Shown here: positions 7,813-16,477 of the stretch, piece by piece
Layout: each line of letters begins with the position of its first letter
How positions within the stretch are numbered: position 1 is the stretch's first letter
Origin: Gammaproteobacteria bacterium
GTDB lineage: Bacteria; Pseudomonadota; Gammaproteobacteria; SZUA-152
Length of the DNA stretch: 32,802 bases
NCBI GenBank assembly: GCA_013151355.1
Contig: JAADIL010000125.1
Location: 1-32,802, forward strand
Direction: 5' to 3'
The notes under the pieces: model-generated
Told to the model about the DNA's origin: nothing
What the model saw: the letters and a program-made list of their open reading frames with translations, nothing else
The model's database searches: none
Made by a program: the position numbers and the translations under genes

Positions 7813-8049
7813 ACGATGGTTTAGCTAATAAAAAAAACAGAAAAAGGGATCAAGTATCATATTGACGATTAGTGGGTAGAAAATTATCCTTCCAACCATG
7901 TTTGGACCACTCAAAATGGACGTTGCGTATGAAGTCTAAGATTAATCTCTCTAAATTGGCATCTAAAATAAAGCATCAATGTAATTGATGACCCTTTCTT
8001 TGCAATGGAGTTCAGGCAGTAGAGCCATCAGAAAAGTATCAGCCAGGTT

Positions 8050-8316
8050 GTGACCACAAATAGAAAGTTGACTGACCTTAGAAATATTGGCCCCAGGATA
8101 GCAGGCCGTTTAAATGAGGCTGGTATTTTTTTTGAGGAAGAGTTGAGGTTTTATGGTGCTATTGAGACACATAAAATGATTAAGAAAAACCATCCAAATG
8201 AAACCTTGCCAGTCTGCTATTATTTGTATTCTTTTGAAGGGGCATTGTGCGATAAGCATTGGGGTGAAATTGGAGAAGAGAAAAAGAAAAAACTTAAACA
8301 GGGAATTGCATCTTGA
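8050..8316 (+). CDS. Stand-alone TfoX C-terminal domain protein
   Basis: An 88-residue protein starting at GTG. It matches the TfoX/Sxy C-terminal domain pattern: LTDLRNIGPRIAGRLNEAGI (helix-hairpin-helix-like), then EELRFYGAIETHKMIK, then YYLYSFEGALCDKHWGEI, which corresponds to the LxALEGAxxGxHW motif. Full-length TfoX proteins, competence regulators in Haemophilus and Vibrio, also have an N-terminal domain that is absent here. Stand-alone copies are frequent in bacteria and have no firm function. It is the last gene of islet A and ends 26 bases before the 18-bp terminal sequence shared with islet B. Confidence 0.8.
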   Translation: MTTNRKLTDLRNIGPRIAGRLNEAGIFFEEELRFYGAIETHKMIKKNHPNETLPVCYYLYSFEGALCDKHWGEIGEEKKKKLKQGIAS

Positions 8317-8342
8317 CCTGGTTAGGTTGTTAACCAGAAATT

Positions 8343-8360
8343 ATGCATAACGAATCAGGT
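8343..8360. repeat. 18-bp right-end signature of islet A (attC-half-like)
   Basis: ATGCATAACGAATCAGGT occurs exactly here and at 17623-17640, each time just after the last islet gene and just before the flanking host-derived repeat. GCATAAC resembles the R'' core (RYYYAAC) that opens integron attC sites only loosely, because its third base is A. Here it is followed by an imperfect inverted repeat, GAATCAGGTT-AG-AACTTGATTC. Confidence 0.6.
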
Positions 8361-8377
8361 TAGAACTTGATTCACAT

Positions 8378-9601
8378 TTAAGACGCAGAGACTCTTTTTG
8401 GTTTGTTTCGACACCACTTGAGTGGGTTACCGGGTTTGCCATTGTGGCGAATCTCAAAATACAGGGCAGAATCCTTGCGTCCGCCACTCTTGCCTACACT
8501 GGCGATGACTTCACCAGTTTCCACCCAGTCGCCCACTTCCTTGAATAAACTTTGATTGCCGCCGTACAAACTCATGTAACCGTCACCATGGTCAATGATT
8601 ATAAGCAGGCCAAAACCGCGCAGCCAATCGGAGAAAGCCACGCGGCCGTGAGAAATGGCACTCACTTCTGTGCCTTCGGGGGCTCTGATATTCACTCCCT
8701 GCCATTTGAGTTTACCTGCTTTGCGGGTGCTGCCGTAACGAGTGATCAGCTGACCGCGTGATGGCCAGGGTAACTGCCCGCGCAATTTGGCAAAGGGCGT
8801 ATGCTCACTGCCTTCAGAGATCAGTTTCGATCCGATGTTTTCCGGCTGTCGTGGAACGGTGGCAAGGCTGTCCAGCAGGCCTTGCAGGCGGCGTTTGTCT
8901 TCTTCCATTGACGACAAGCGTTCACCCTTGGCGAAAATTTGTTGTTGCAATCCGGCAAGTACGGTGGCGCGTTGTTGTCGGGTTTTTTCCAGCTGCATCT
9001 TTTCGCGATTCTGTTCCTCGCGGGTTTTTTCCAGTTTTCGGGTTTTTTGCTGAATATTTTTTTCTACGGCGCGCAGTTCGGCAAGATTTTCATTGATATC
9101 TTGCATGCGCGCCAGACGGGCCCGGTGAAAATAATCGTAGTATGTGAGGGTGCGGGCAACGGCAGCGGGGTCTTGCTGGTTGAGCAGAATTTTCACGTAT
9201 TCCTGTTGGCCGATGGTGTAAGCCGCGCGAATCTGTTGAGCCAGTGCGATGCGGTGCTTGTGCAGGTCTGACTGTAACCCGCTACGACGGGTGTTGAGTG
9301 TTTTCAGTTCACGTTGTTGTGTGCGCAGCTGGTGTTTCAGCTTTTTCAGCAAAGAGACCACTTTGCCGATGTGGCGTTCGCTGCGCCGCAGCCTGGATTG
9401 CAGACTTTGTTTGCGCTGCACATCAGAATTCAGATCGCTGCGCAGCACCTGAATTTGTTGTCGCAACTGCTCCAGTTTTTGGGGGTCCGTCTGATCATTG
9501 TCAGCAGCCAGTGATGCTGATGACCAGCTGCCCAGTGTGAACAGTGACAAGAATATACCGAAGATAAAAGGGAAATCAGGCGTTTTCATCTCCCGCCACA
9601 T
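8378..9601 (-). CDS. envC: Murein hydrolase activator EnvC
   Basis: A 407-residue periplasmic protein. An N-terminal signal peptide ends near SASLAAD. About residues 37-250 are a long coiled coil ([17 protein letters not shown] and similar heptads) in the position of the FtsEX-binding and regulatory region. The C-terminal LytM domain (about 275-400) has [30 protein letters not shown] and [16 protein letters not shown]. The metal-binding HxH and first His of active M23 peptidases are missing, as in EnvC, which activates the amidases AmiA/AmiB at the division septum. The start overlaps gpmI by 26 bases; a second in-frame ATG at 9589 is equally possible. The last ~110 bases are duplicated as the relic at 6216-6380. 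Confidence 0.93.
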   Translation of the reverse strand: MWREMKTPDFPFIFGIFLSLFTLGSWSSASLAADNDQTDPQKLEQLRQQIQVLRSDLNSDVQRKQSLQSRLRRSERHIGKVVSLLKKLKHQLRTQQRELKTLNTRRSGLQSDLHKHRIALAQQIRAAYTIGQQEYVKILLNQQDPAAVARTLTYYDYFHRARLARMQDINENLAELRAVEKNIQQKTRKLEKTREEQNREKMQLEKTRQQRATVLAGLQQQIFAKGERLSSMEEDKRRLQGLLDSLATVPRQPENIGSKLISEGSEHTPFAKLRGQLPWPSRGQLITRYGSTRKAGKLKWQGVNIRAPEGTEVSAISHGRVAFSDWLRGFGLLIIIDHGDGYMSLYGGNQSLFKEVGDWVETGEVIASVGKSGGRKDSALYFEIRHNGKPGNPLKWCRNKPKRVSAS

Positions 9602-11153
9602 TGTTGTCTGTGGCCAGCGTAACCAGATTACGTCCGCCCATTTCGGCAGGGATGTCTATCCCCATGAGTTTGAGCATGGTGGGAGCAATGTCACACAGTG
9701 AGCCGGTGTCGGCCAGGCTGCCGGGGCGGCCCAGATAAATCAGTGGCACCGGGTTGGTGGTGTGGGCGGTGTGCGCCTGACCGGTTTCTTTATTGTTGAG
9801 CAGTTCGGCATTGCCATGGTCGGCGGTAATCAGTGCTTCGCCGCCCACAGATTCCAGTGCTTCCACTACACGCGCAAGACAGACATCCAGCGCCTCAATG
9901 GCCTGGGTGGTGGCTTCGAGGTTGCCGGTATGGCCCACCATATCCGGGTTGGCGTAATTGCAAATAATGGTGTCATATTTTTTGCCGAGAATGGCCTTTA
10001 CCAGCTTGTCGGTGAGTTCCGGTGCGCTCATTTCCGGTTGCAGGTCATAGGTAGCCACGTCGGGTGAGGGCACCAGAATGCGATCTTCACCGTCAAAAGG
10101 TTCTTCGCGGCCACCATTAAAAAAGAAAGTGACATGCGCGTATTTTTCAGTTTCGGCGATGCGCAACTGGCGCAGGCCAAGGTCGGCAATGTATTCACCA
10201 AATACATTATTCAGTCGTTCCGGAGGGAAGGCGACGGGAATGTCAAAATCGGCGCTGTATTCGGTGAGGCTGACAAAGGCGCCCAGTTTGGGCGTAACGA
10301 TGCGTTCAAAACTGTCAAAGTCCGGCTCGATGAAGGGTCGGGTGATTTGCCGTGCGCGGTCGGAGCGATAGTTCATGAATACCAGTATGTCGCCATCGCG
10401 CAGTTCCACCGGCGTTTCGCCTGGTGGCACAATACGTGTGGCCTGGACGAACTCGTCGGATTCATCGCGGGCATAAGCGGCATCTACGGCAGCCTGGGCA
10501 TTGGGGGCCTCGAATTCACTTTTACCCTGGGTGATGAGGTCATAGGCGGCTTGCACCCGGGGCCAGCGGTGGTCGCGATCCATAGCGTAATAACGACCGA
10601 TGATGGAGGCAAAACGTCCGCCACCCAGTTCGTCGAACGTTTTTTGCATGGAGGCGACGTAGGTCTCGGCGCTTTTGGGTGCGGTGTCGCGGCCATCCAG
10701 AAAGGCGTGCAGGTAAACATGTTTGGCGCCACGTTCTATTGCCAGTTTGACCATGGCACAAATGTGCTCTTCGTGGCTGTGTACGCCACCGTCGGAGAGC
10801 AGGCCGAGGATGTGCACGGCACGATCGGTCTCGATGCTTAAATCCACCGCATCGGTGAGCGTCTGGTTGGTAAAAAACGAGCCGGTGCGAATGGCGCGGC
10901 TGACGCGAGTGAATTCCTGGTATACCACTCGTCCCGCACCCAGATTCAGGTGGCCGACTTCGGAGTTACCCATTTGTCCACTGGGCAAGCCGACTTCCGG
11001 GCCGGAACCCTTGATCAGCGTGTGCGGGTATTTCGCCCACAGGGCATCCCATGCCGGAGTATTGGCATTGATGATGGCATTGGATTCAGGGTCTTCGCTA
11101 TAACCCCAACCATCCAGGATGATGGTCATTACGGGCGCTGGTGTGCTTGGCAT
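9576..11153 (-). CDS. gpmI: 2,3-bisphosphoglycerate-independent phosphoglycerate mutase
   Basis: A 525-residue Mn-dependent enzyme interconverting 3- and 2-phosphoglycerate in glycolysis and gluconeogenesis, in the cytoplasm. D14 in [10 protein letters not shown] is a metal ligand, and S64 in [14 protein letters not shown] is the phosphorylated nucleophile. [23 protein letters not shown] and ITADHGNAE complete the alkaline-phosphatase-fold metal and substrate sites. The length is typical (about 510-525). It leads the minus-strand run and overlaps envC by 26 bases, as gpmI-envC do in other gammaproteobacteria, so EnvC production is tied to gpmI transcription. Confidence 0.96.
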   Translation of the reverse strand: MPSTPAPVMTIILDGWGYSEDPESNAIINANTPAWDALWAKYPHTLIKGSGPEVGLPSGQMGNSEVGHLNLGAGRVVYQEFTRVSRAIRTGSFFTNQTLTDAVDLSIETDRAVHILGLLSDGGVHSHEEHICAMVKLAIERGAKHVYLHAFLDGRDTAPKSAETYVASMQKTFDELGGGRFASIIGRYYAMDRDHRWPRVQAAYDLITQGKSEFEAPNAQAAVDAAYARDESDEFVQATRIVPPGETPVELRDGDILVFMNYRSDRARQITRPFIEPDFDSFERIVTPKLGAFVSLTEYSADFDIPVAFPPERLNNVFGEYIADLGLRQLRIAETEKYAHVTFFFNGGREEPFDGEDRILVPSPDVATYDLQPEMSAPELTDKLVKAILGKKYDTIICNYANPDMVGHTGNLEATTQAIEALDVCLARVVEALESVGGEALITADHGNAELLNNKETGQAHTAHTTNPVPLIYLGRPGSLADTGSLCDIAPTMLKLMGIDIPAEMGGRNLVTLATDNNVAGDENA

Positions 11154-11600
11154 GTACTCAGGCTTGCTCTTTAGAATGATAACAATGGTGGATGTGAACG
11201 AATCATTTTAAATGATTTTTCCGGTTTGTGAAAAGTATTTGCTGTGCTTCCGGGTCTTTTGCAAAATGTTTTTAAAGCGTTTTTGGTGGCTGGTTCTGGC
11301 AGAATATTTCAGGCAGGGGGTTACAGGAGGTGTTGGCAGATGAATCGGTGAAACCCGATCCCGAAATAGTTGGCGCACACTATGGCGTTTAATGCGAATA
11401 TTATTAATTGCTCAAGTTGCGGGATGCTGTATAGTGAGAAACGGCGTCAGGCTGCCCGGTATTGCAGGGTTTTTCCGGTAGTTGCGCGACGTTTTAACAG
11501 GTTGTTTCGATAACATGGATGTGTCGGAAAAATCGGGGAACTGCAAAATTTTTACTTTTCGCGTTTTGAAAAGGGCAGGATGCCTTTTTCGACAACCTGG
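11154..11600. other. Divergent intergenic region between gpmI and the ArsR gene
   Basis: About 450 bases without a supported gene. It must hold the promoters of gpmI (minus) and arsR (plus). A short palindrome, AATCATTTTAAATGATT, lies near 11202-11218, close to the gpmI side, and could be an operator or small hairpin. No ribosome-binding-site-led ORF with family features was seen. Confidence 0.45.
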
Positions 11601-11619
11601 TAAAATGTATTTGATTTTA
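11601..11619. promoter_or_regulatory. Candidate operator upstream of the ArsR gene
   Basis: TAAAAT, seven bases, ATTTTA forms a small AT-rich inverted repeat 13 bases before the ArsR start codon. ArsR-family repressors usually bind AT-rich palindromes overlapping their own promoter, so autoregulation here is plausible. The pattern is weak and could be chance. Confidence 0.3.
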
Positions 11620-11631
11620 TGGTGATGACGT

Positions 11632-11943
11632 ATGAATACAATGGAACATCTGATTACGCGCGATGAAGACATCGAGCGGGCCGCGCGCTCCATCAAGGCC
11701 ATGTCGCATCCGCTGCGGCTGAAAATTCTCTGTGCTCTGAGCGATCAGGAAATTAGTGTGCAGGATATTGTCGCCATGGTGGGTACCTCGCAGAGCAACA
11801 TTTCCCAGCATCTGGCCATATTGCGTGACAAGGGTATTTTGATGTCGCGCAAAGATGCCAATCGTGTTTTTTATCGGGTTGGCGATGCACGGACTTTGCG
11901 CCTGATCGGCATGATGCGTGAAGTTTTTTGTAACCCTGACTGA
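11632..11943 (+). CDS. ArsR-family regulator with BigR/SqrR-like cysteine pair
   Basis: A 103-residue winged-helix repressor. SHPLRLKILCAL (25-36) is the first helix of the DNA-binding domain, SQSNISQHLAILRDKGIL the recognition helix, and RVFYRVGD the wing. The protein has two cysteines, C34 and C100, 66 residues apart. The sulfide/persulfide sensors SqrR (C41, C107) and BigR (C42, C108) have the same spacing and equivalent positions, in the first DNA-binding-domain helix and the C-terminal helix. The CVC metal site of arsenic sensors is absent. Downstream lie a rhodanese, two glutaredoxin domains and a thioredoxin, which fits control by persulfide or disulfide stress. The function is inferred, not shown. 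Confidence 0.85.
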   Translation: MNTMEHLITRDEDIERAARSIKAMSHPLRLKILCALSDQEISVQDIVAMVGTSQSNISQHLAILRDKGILMSRKDANRVFYRVGDARTLRLIGMMREVFCNPD

Positions 11944-12067
11944 ACGTCAAGCATAGTCTGGTTTGTTACACCGGATGTTTTCGGGGTTTTTGGTGGACTC
12001 CTGTTTAGCCCGATATCTTGCCTGAAACACCGCAGATGGGCGCTTTTCTTTTTTGATTCCTGTCTAT

Positions 12068-12097
12068 ATAGTGCGCAACCAAATAGTGCGTAACCAA
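12068..12097. repeat. 15-bp tandem repeat upstream of the rhodanese gene
   Basis: ATAGTGCGCAACCAA is followed directly by ATAGTGCGTAACCAA, differing at one position. It lies 150 bases before the rhodanese-glutaredoxin gene, in an otherwise gene-free stretch (11944-12244). It might be a pair of regulator sites or a replication slippage product. GGAAGAGC at 12234-12241 is the ribosome binding site of the next gene. Confidence 0.55.
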
Positions 12098-12244
12098 TGC
12101 CCGATACTGGTCGGGATTCGGTGTTGTCACGGTGCTGTACGGGGTGTGTTTGGCGCATCTCAATGAGTATATTTACTGCAGTGCAAGTGTGATAGTTCGT
12201 CCAGTTTCAGCATACAATTCAAAATACAGGTTTGGAAGAGCGTT

Positions 12245-13045
12245 ATGCAGGAGTTCGGTAATTTTGTCAGCGGTAACTGGGAATTGTTTGTCGCCCTGGT
12301 CATCATTTTGTTTTTATTGGCGCGCACCTGGTTTGGTCCGAGCGCAGTGGTCATGGTATTGGCCAGCGAGGCGGTGCAGCTGATCAATCACAAAAATGCC
12401 CTGGTGGTGGATGTGCGTACTGAAAAGGAGTACCAGGAAGGTCATGTGATGAATGCCCTTCATATCCCGTTAGGCATGCTGGACGATCGCATCCAGGAAT
12501 TACAGGCGTACAAAAATGATGTAGTGGTGATGGTGTGCCGTTCCGGTGCCCGTTCTGCACAGGCGGCGACCAAACTGAAAAAACAGGGTTTTACCGATGT
12601 GCATAACATCGGCGGTGGCATGCTGGCCTGGGAGCGCGTCAAACTGCCCACCACAACGAAAGTCGGCAAGCCGCCCGAACCGGGCAAACCTGAACCTGAA
12701 AAACCCGAACCAGACACAGCAGAAACGGGTGACAATAGCGAAACTGAAAGTCCGGTACTGATTTACAGTACTCACCAGGATCCGTTTTGCACCCGTGCCA
12801 TCGATTTGCTGGAAGCAAAAAACGTTGGCTTTAATGAAATTCGTATTGACCAGGATGCTGACAAACGCAGCGAAATGGAAACACGGTCAGGTCAAACTTC
12901 TGTGCCACAGATTTTTATTGGTGACGTTTATGTCGGTGGCTGTGACGATATGTACGCGCTGGAAGACAAAGGTGAACTGGATGCCTTGCTGGGTCTGCAA
13001 GACACACCGGCAACGGACAGCAAGCCTCAGGGTTCTGTTGCATGA
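12245..13045 (+). CDS. Membrane-anchored rhodanese-glutaredoxin fusion
   Basis: A 266-residue fusion. Residues 13-30 are a membrane helix. Residues 35-130 form a YibN-like rhodanese domain with active-site loop CRSGARS (C98), which carries a persulfide in sulfurtransferases. A Pro/Glu/Lys-rich linker follows (about 138-172). Residues 171-253 are a GrxC-like glutaredoxin domain in which the usual CPYC is DPFC (179-182), so the first, nucleophilic Cys is replaced by Asp. SVPQIFIGDVYVGG is kept. E. coli has yibN and grxC as separate neighbours; here the fusion is followed by an intact glutaredoxin, suggesting a grx duplication and fusion. A 4-base ATGA overlap couples it to grxC. Confidence 0.88.
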   Translation: MQEFGNFVSGNWELFVALVIILFLLARTWFGPSAVVMVLASEAVQLINHKNALVVDVRTEKEYQEGHVMNALHIPLGMLDDRIQELQAYKNDVVVMVCRSGARSAQAATKLKKQGFTDVHNIGGGMLAWERVKLPTTTKVGKPPEPGKPEPEKPEPDTAETGDNSETESPVLIYSTHQDPFCTRAIDLLEAKNVGFNEIRIDQDADKRSEMETRSGQTSVPQIFIGDVYVGGCDDMYALEDKGELDALLGLQDTPATDSKPQGSVA

Positions 13046-13341
13046 GTGGAGCTGTGGGCAAAAAAAAGACACCTGAAATTGTTATGTATACCGCCGCTTT
13101 TTGTGGTTACTGTGCGGGCGCAAAAAGCCTGCTGAAAAAAAAGGGTGTGGATTATCTGGAAATCCGTATTGATCAGGAAGCGGGCAAACGCGAAGAAATG
13201 GAACAGCGTGCCGGGCGTGATTCTGTACCACAAATTTTTATTGGCGACCAATACGTCGGCGGTTTTGATGAGCTGGTCGAGCTGGATATGGACGACGAGC
13301 TTGATCCGCTTTTGGGTCTGGAACAAACGGGGCTTGAATAA
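13042..13341 (+). CDS. grxC: Glutaredoxin 3
   Basis: A 99-residue cytoplasmic glutaredoxin. The active site is CGYC (C21, C24) in place of the common CPYC, followed by the helix AGAKSLLKKKGVDYLEIRID. SVPQIFIGDQYVGGFDEL holds the cis-proline and glutathione-binding turn. It reduces disulfides and glutathionylated proteins using glutathione. It closely resembles the C-terminal domain of the upstream fusion protein and overlaps that gene by four bases. It has a slightly longer N-terminus (SGAVGKKKTPE) than E. coli GrxC. The position before secB and gpsA is the conserved gammaproteobacterial order. Confidence 0.93.
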   Translation: MSGAVGKKKTPEIVMYTAAFCGYCAGAKSLLKKKGVDYLEIRIDQEAGKREEMEQRAGRDSVPQIFIGDQYVGGFDELVELDMDDELDPLLGLEQTGLE

Positions 13342-13368
13342 ACGGCACATCGGCCCCACACAGCATTC

Positions 13369-13815
13369 ATGAGCGATAGTTTACACATTGTGTGCCCCCA
13401 CTGTGACGGCATCAACCGGGTGCCACAGGCAAAGCTGGCCACAGGTGGTTCGTGCGGTGCCTGCCACAAGCCTCTGTTCACAGGTGACCCGCTTGATCTC
13501 AATCAGATCCGTTTTCAGCGTCACCTCGCAAAAAGCGATTTACCGTTGTTAGTGGATTTTTGGGCACCATGGTGTGGTCCCTGCAAGATAATGTCGCCGG
13601 TGTTTGCCGAGGCGGCCGGACAGCTTGAGCCTGACATGCGTCTGGTGAAAATTAACTCCGAACAGGAACAGGCGCTGTCTGCGCAACTGGCCATTCGCAG
13701 TATCCCCACCCTGTTGATTTTCAGGCAGGGCAGAGAGGTTGCGCGTATGTCTGGTGCCCTGGATTTGCCGAATTTGCTGACCTGGGTTGGTCAGCAGGTG
13801 CGCGAGCATCCGTAA
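13369..13815 (+). CDS. trxC: Thioredoxin 2 (zinc-ribbon thioredoxin)
   Basis: A 148-residue thioredoxin with an N-terminal zinc ribbon (C9-C12 and C29-C32, in CPHC and CGAC) and a thioredoxin domain with active site WCGPC (C69, C72) and the cis-Pro loop SIPTLLIF. This is the TrxC architecture. In E. coli TrxC belongs to the OxyR regulon and works in oxidative stress. Here it is inserted between grxC and secB, which are adjacent in E. coli, 27 bases downstream of grxC, so it probably shares the transcript of the rhodanese-glutaredoxin genes. Confidence 0.94.
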   Translation: MSDSLHIVCPHCDGINRVPQAKLATGGSCGACHKPLFTGDPLDLNQIRFQRHLAKSDLPLLVDFWAPWCGPCKIMSPVFAEAAGQLEPDMRLVKINSEQEQALSAQLAIRSIPTLLIFRQGREVARMSGALDLPNLLTWVGQQVREHP

Positions 13816-13871
13816 CCCGTTAAAATCCCTTTTTCTTTCTGCCCGTTTGGGCCTAATCTGGAATACCATTC

Positions 13872-14366
13872 ATGTCAGACGATAAAGAAGAGCAAAATGC
13901 TGCCGCCGCAAGCGGCGAACAGGCAGGGCAGCAATTTGCCCTGCAAAAAATTTACCTCAAAGATATCTCTTTTGAGACCCCTAATTCACCTGAAATTTTT
14001 ACCGAAGAATGGAAGCCCGATGTCAACGTGGAATTGCAGACCGCTGGCAAGCCGTTAACCGACGAGGTGATGGAAGTGGTACTCACAGTAACGGTTACCT
14101 CCAAACTGGGTGACAAGATCGCCTACCTGGCTGAAGTACACCAGGCGGGCGTGTTCACTATGAGTGGATTTAACGACGATGAGCGTGTCCACATGCAGGG
14201 CAGTTACTGTCCAAACATCCTGTTTCCGTATGCACGTGAAGCCGTTTCTGATCTCATTGGCAAGGGTGGTTTTCCGCAGCTGTTATTGGCCCCCGTCAAC
14301 TTTGATGCCTTGCTGGCGCAACACAAACAACAAGCCGAGGCACCTGTTGAAGAGGTTGTGCACTGA
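13872..14366 (+). CDS. secB: Protein-export chaperone SecB
   Basis: A 164-residue cytoplasmic chaperone that holds preproteins unfolded and delivers them to SecA. The N-terminal 20 residues are acidic and Ala-rich; the conserved core starts FALQKIYLKDISFETPNSP. VEVVLTVTVTSKLGDK, YLAEVHQAGVF and CPNILFPYAREAVSDLIGKGGFPQLLLAPVNFDALL are typical SecB stretches. Length matches the family (about 155-165). The 3' end, including the TGA stop, lies inside a terminator-like hairpin. Confidence 0.96.
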   Translation: MSDDKEEQNAAAASGEQAGQQFALQKIYLKDISFETPNSPEIFTEEWKPDVNVELQTAGKPLTDEVMEVVLTVTVTSKLGDKIAYLAEVHQAGVFTMSGFNDDERVHMQGSYCPNILFPYAREAVSDLIGKGGFPQLLLAPVNFDALLAQHKQQAEAPVEEVVH

Positions 14367-14386
14367 TTCTGTGCACCTTCTTTTTT
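14352..14386 (+). terminator. Intrinsic terminator overlapping the secB stop codon
   Basis: GAGG-TT-GTGCAC pairs with GTGCACCTTC around a seven-base loop, giving ten pairs with a two-base bulge and one G-T wobble, followed by TTTTTT. The secB TGA (14364-14366) is in the loop. A ribosome finishing secB would cover the stem, so termination may depend on translation. gpsA begins 29 bases further on and may rely on read-through or its own promoter. Confidence 0.55.
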
Positions 14387-14415
14387 CGGACGATTCATTC
14401 ACGTGGATGCCATGA

Positions 14416-15423
14416 ATGACTAAACAGCACAATCCTGCCGCCGTACTGGGTGCCGGTTCCTGGGGTACGGCACTGGCCATCCAGCTGTGTCGTGCGGGTG
14501 GTTCGGTGACTCTGTGGGGGCATGAGGCCGCACTCATGGCCGATATCAGCGCTGCCCGTTGTAATGAGCGTTATCTGCCCGGCGTACACTTGCCTGAACA
14601 GCTGTCTCTCAATGCGGATTTGGCCTCGGCTCTGGTCGATGTGCAGGATGTGCTGGTTGTCGTGCCCAGCCATGCCTTTCGTGCTGTGCTTACCCGACTC
14701 CGGCCGTTGTTGAAAAGCGGTGTCCGGTTGGCGTGGGCGACCAAGGGACTGGAATCCGGTTCCGGCAAGCTGCTGCACGAAGTGGCCGAAGAAGTGCTGG
14801 GCAAAGACATTGCCACCGCTGTCGTTTCTGGCCCTACTTTCGCCCGTGAAGTGGCCGAAGGTCTGCCCACGGCGGTGACCGTGGCGTCCACCGACGAATT
14901 ATTTGCCGCTGACATGGCTGCGCGTCTGCACAGTAAAACCTTCCGTGCCTATACGAACGATGATGTTGTTGGGGTTGAGGTCGGTGGTGCGGTGAAAAAT
15001 GTGCTCGCCATCGCTGCGGGTATTGCCGATGGTTTGGGTTATGGGGCCAATGCGCGTACCGCGTTGATTACCCGTGGTTTGGCGGAAATGATGCGCCTGG
15101 GTGAAACCTTGCACGGCCAACGTGAGACCTTCATGGGCCTCGCGGGTCTGGGTGATCTGGTACTGACCTGCACCGATGACCAGTCACGTAACCGTCGGCT
15201 CGGTTTGGCGTTGGGGCAGGGCAAACGTCTGGAAGAGGCGCTGGCTGCCATTGATCAGGTGGTGGAAGGTGTGCAGACCGCACGCGAAGTGCATGATTTG
15301 GCCTTAAGCCAGGGGGTTGATATGCCTATCACCGAACAGGTTTATGCCGTGCTGTACGAAGCGCGCAAGCCGAAAGACGCTGTGCAGGCGTTGCTGAATC
15401 GTGATCAAAAGGCAGAGCTGTAA
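14416..15423 (+). CDS. gpsA: NAD(P)-dependent glycerol-3-phosphate dehydrogenase
   Basis: A 335-residue cytoplasmic enzyme reducing dihydroxyacetone phosphate to sn-glycerol-3-phosphate for phospholipid synthesis. The N-terminal Rossmann motif is VLGAGSWGTALA (about residues 10-21). VVVPSHAFR, WATKGLE, SGPTFAREVAEGLPTAV and the catalytic-lysine region VGGAVKNVLAIAAGIADGLG (K near 194) are present, with GLAGLGDLVLTC in the C-terminal domain. Length is normal. It ends the plus-strand block and converges on recG, with islet B between. Confidence 0.96.
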   Translation: MTKQHNPAAVLGAGSWGTALAIQLCRAGGSVTLWGHEAALMADISAARCNERYLPGVHLPEQLSLNADLASALVDVQDVLVVVPSHAFRAVLTRLRPLLKSGVRLAWATKGLESGSGKLLHEVAEEVLGKDIATAVVSGPTFAREVAEGLPTAVTVASTDELFAADMAARLHSKTFRAYTNDDVVGVEVGGAVKNVLAIAAGIADGLGYGANARTALITRGLAEMMRLGETLHGQRETFMGLAGLGDLVLTCTDDQSRNRRLGLALGQGKRLEEALAAIDQVVEGVQTAREVHDLALSQGVDMPITEQVYAVLYEARKPKDAVQALLNRDQKAEL

Positions 15424-15437
15424 CAGATGTGGGAGTT

Positions 15438-15536
15438 TTGCTTTTTGCTTGAGGCTTTATTGCTCGACTAACTCGCAAAGCACCAGAAAATTCTATTCGT
15501 AGTGGTCGAGTCATGTATCAGGAATAACGCAAGGTG
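15438..15536. repeat. Left flanking direct repeat of islet B
   Basis: About 100 bases starting TTGCTTTTTGCTTGAGGC match 17642-17745 in the same orientation at roughly 80-85% identity, including GAGGCTTTATTGC and CCAGAAA-TTCTATT. The left copy follows the gpsA stop by 14 bases, and the right copy ends near the recG stop. The repeats look like two versions of the original gpsA-recG spacer. Confidence 0.75.
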
Positions 15537-15576
15537 CTCGAAGGAAAATGTCAATTAATTGATGGGTGTCTTCATT

Positions 15577-16170
15577 TTATAGCCAGAATAACCAGCCAAC
15601 GACTATACCAGCCCCACCATGAATGTTTGTTTTCGTGTTTTCATTCAGGAATGAAATTACATTCTTGTCTTCGCCTGTCAGGATATTTTTATCAGAATTA
15701 TTTTTATTCAAATATGCTACACCTCCCATAACAGACACATTGAACCCGTTTTTCCAATACCACTGATAACCAACGTGAGCCGCCAGATTTGTAAAGGTAA
15801 CATCTGCCGTCGAGCCTGCCTGTGACTTGAACTTGCTTCTTTCAAGGCCAGCCAGGGCCTGTACAAACAAACCATCTTCAAAAACTCCGTTAATGGAATA
15901 CTTCCAGGGAACCAATATTCTGCTAAATGTGTTTTCTACATTACTGTTTGCACTTCCATAAGTTGGCCTGTCCGAGCCACAATTCACTCGCCCAAGAACT
16001 CCCAGAGTACTGTTTCCGGAAATGCCAGTTTCGATACCGGCCTGGTGACAACCAAATGGATCAGGGAGAAAAACAAAATTAAATTTTTCCCCTGCAAAAC
16101 ACTTTCCTGATTGCAATACGATAACAGATACTATTATCAGCCTGCCGATACCACCAGACTTCAATACCAT
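15577..16170 (-). CDS. Exported protein, probable outer-membrane beta-barrel
   Basis: The start at 16170 is chosen because GGAG lies ten bases upstream and the encoded N-terminus is a signal peptide (LIIVSVIVLQSGKCFAGEKF); an upstream in-frame ATG at 16263 would bury the signal. This gives 197 residues. The mature part alternates polar and aromatic residues with glycines (FVQALAGLERSKFK, LAAHVGYQWYWKNGFNVSVMGGVAYL, IHGGAGIVVGWLFWL), as in small outer-membrane barrels, and ends in aromatic residues. I do not recognise a specific family. Alternative: a secreted protein of another fold. It is the only minus-strand gene of islet B. Confidence 0.7.
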   Translation of the reverse strand: MVLKSGGIGRLIIVSVIVLQSGKCFAGEKFNFVFLPDPFGCHQAGIETGISGNSTLGVLGRVNCGSDRPTYGSANSNVENTFSRILVPWKYSINGVFEDGLFVQALAGLERSKFKSQAGSTADVTFTNLAAHVGYQWYWKNGFNVSVMGGVAYLNKNNSDKNILTGEDKNVISFLNENTKTNIHGGAGIVVGWLFWL

Positions 16171-16477
16171 TTTCTTTCTTCTCCAGCCATTATTATGAAA
16201 TGTCATGCTGCCACCGTAATTTTTGAAGACGCAGCCACGGCAGGAACGCTGAATACTCAGCATCCCCCACCATGAAGCTTTGCTTCACGAAGCCTCCGGT
16301 TGTACTCGCTTTTGTGCCAACAAAAACTTCATCGACTCTATCACCAAACCTTCGTCACCGCTGCCTTCAACTTGACACACGGGTGTTGGCAAAGGATTAA
16401 AATTGGAGCAGCGTTTGAGTCATCCCTGAATGAAGCACAACAGCCACCCTCCCACAGCGGGGCATCCTTTCGGAATG

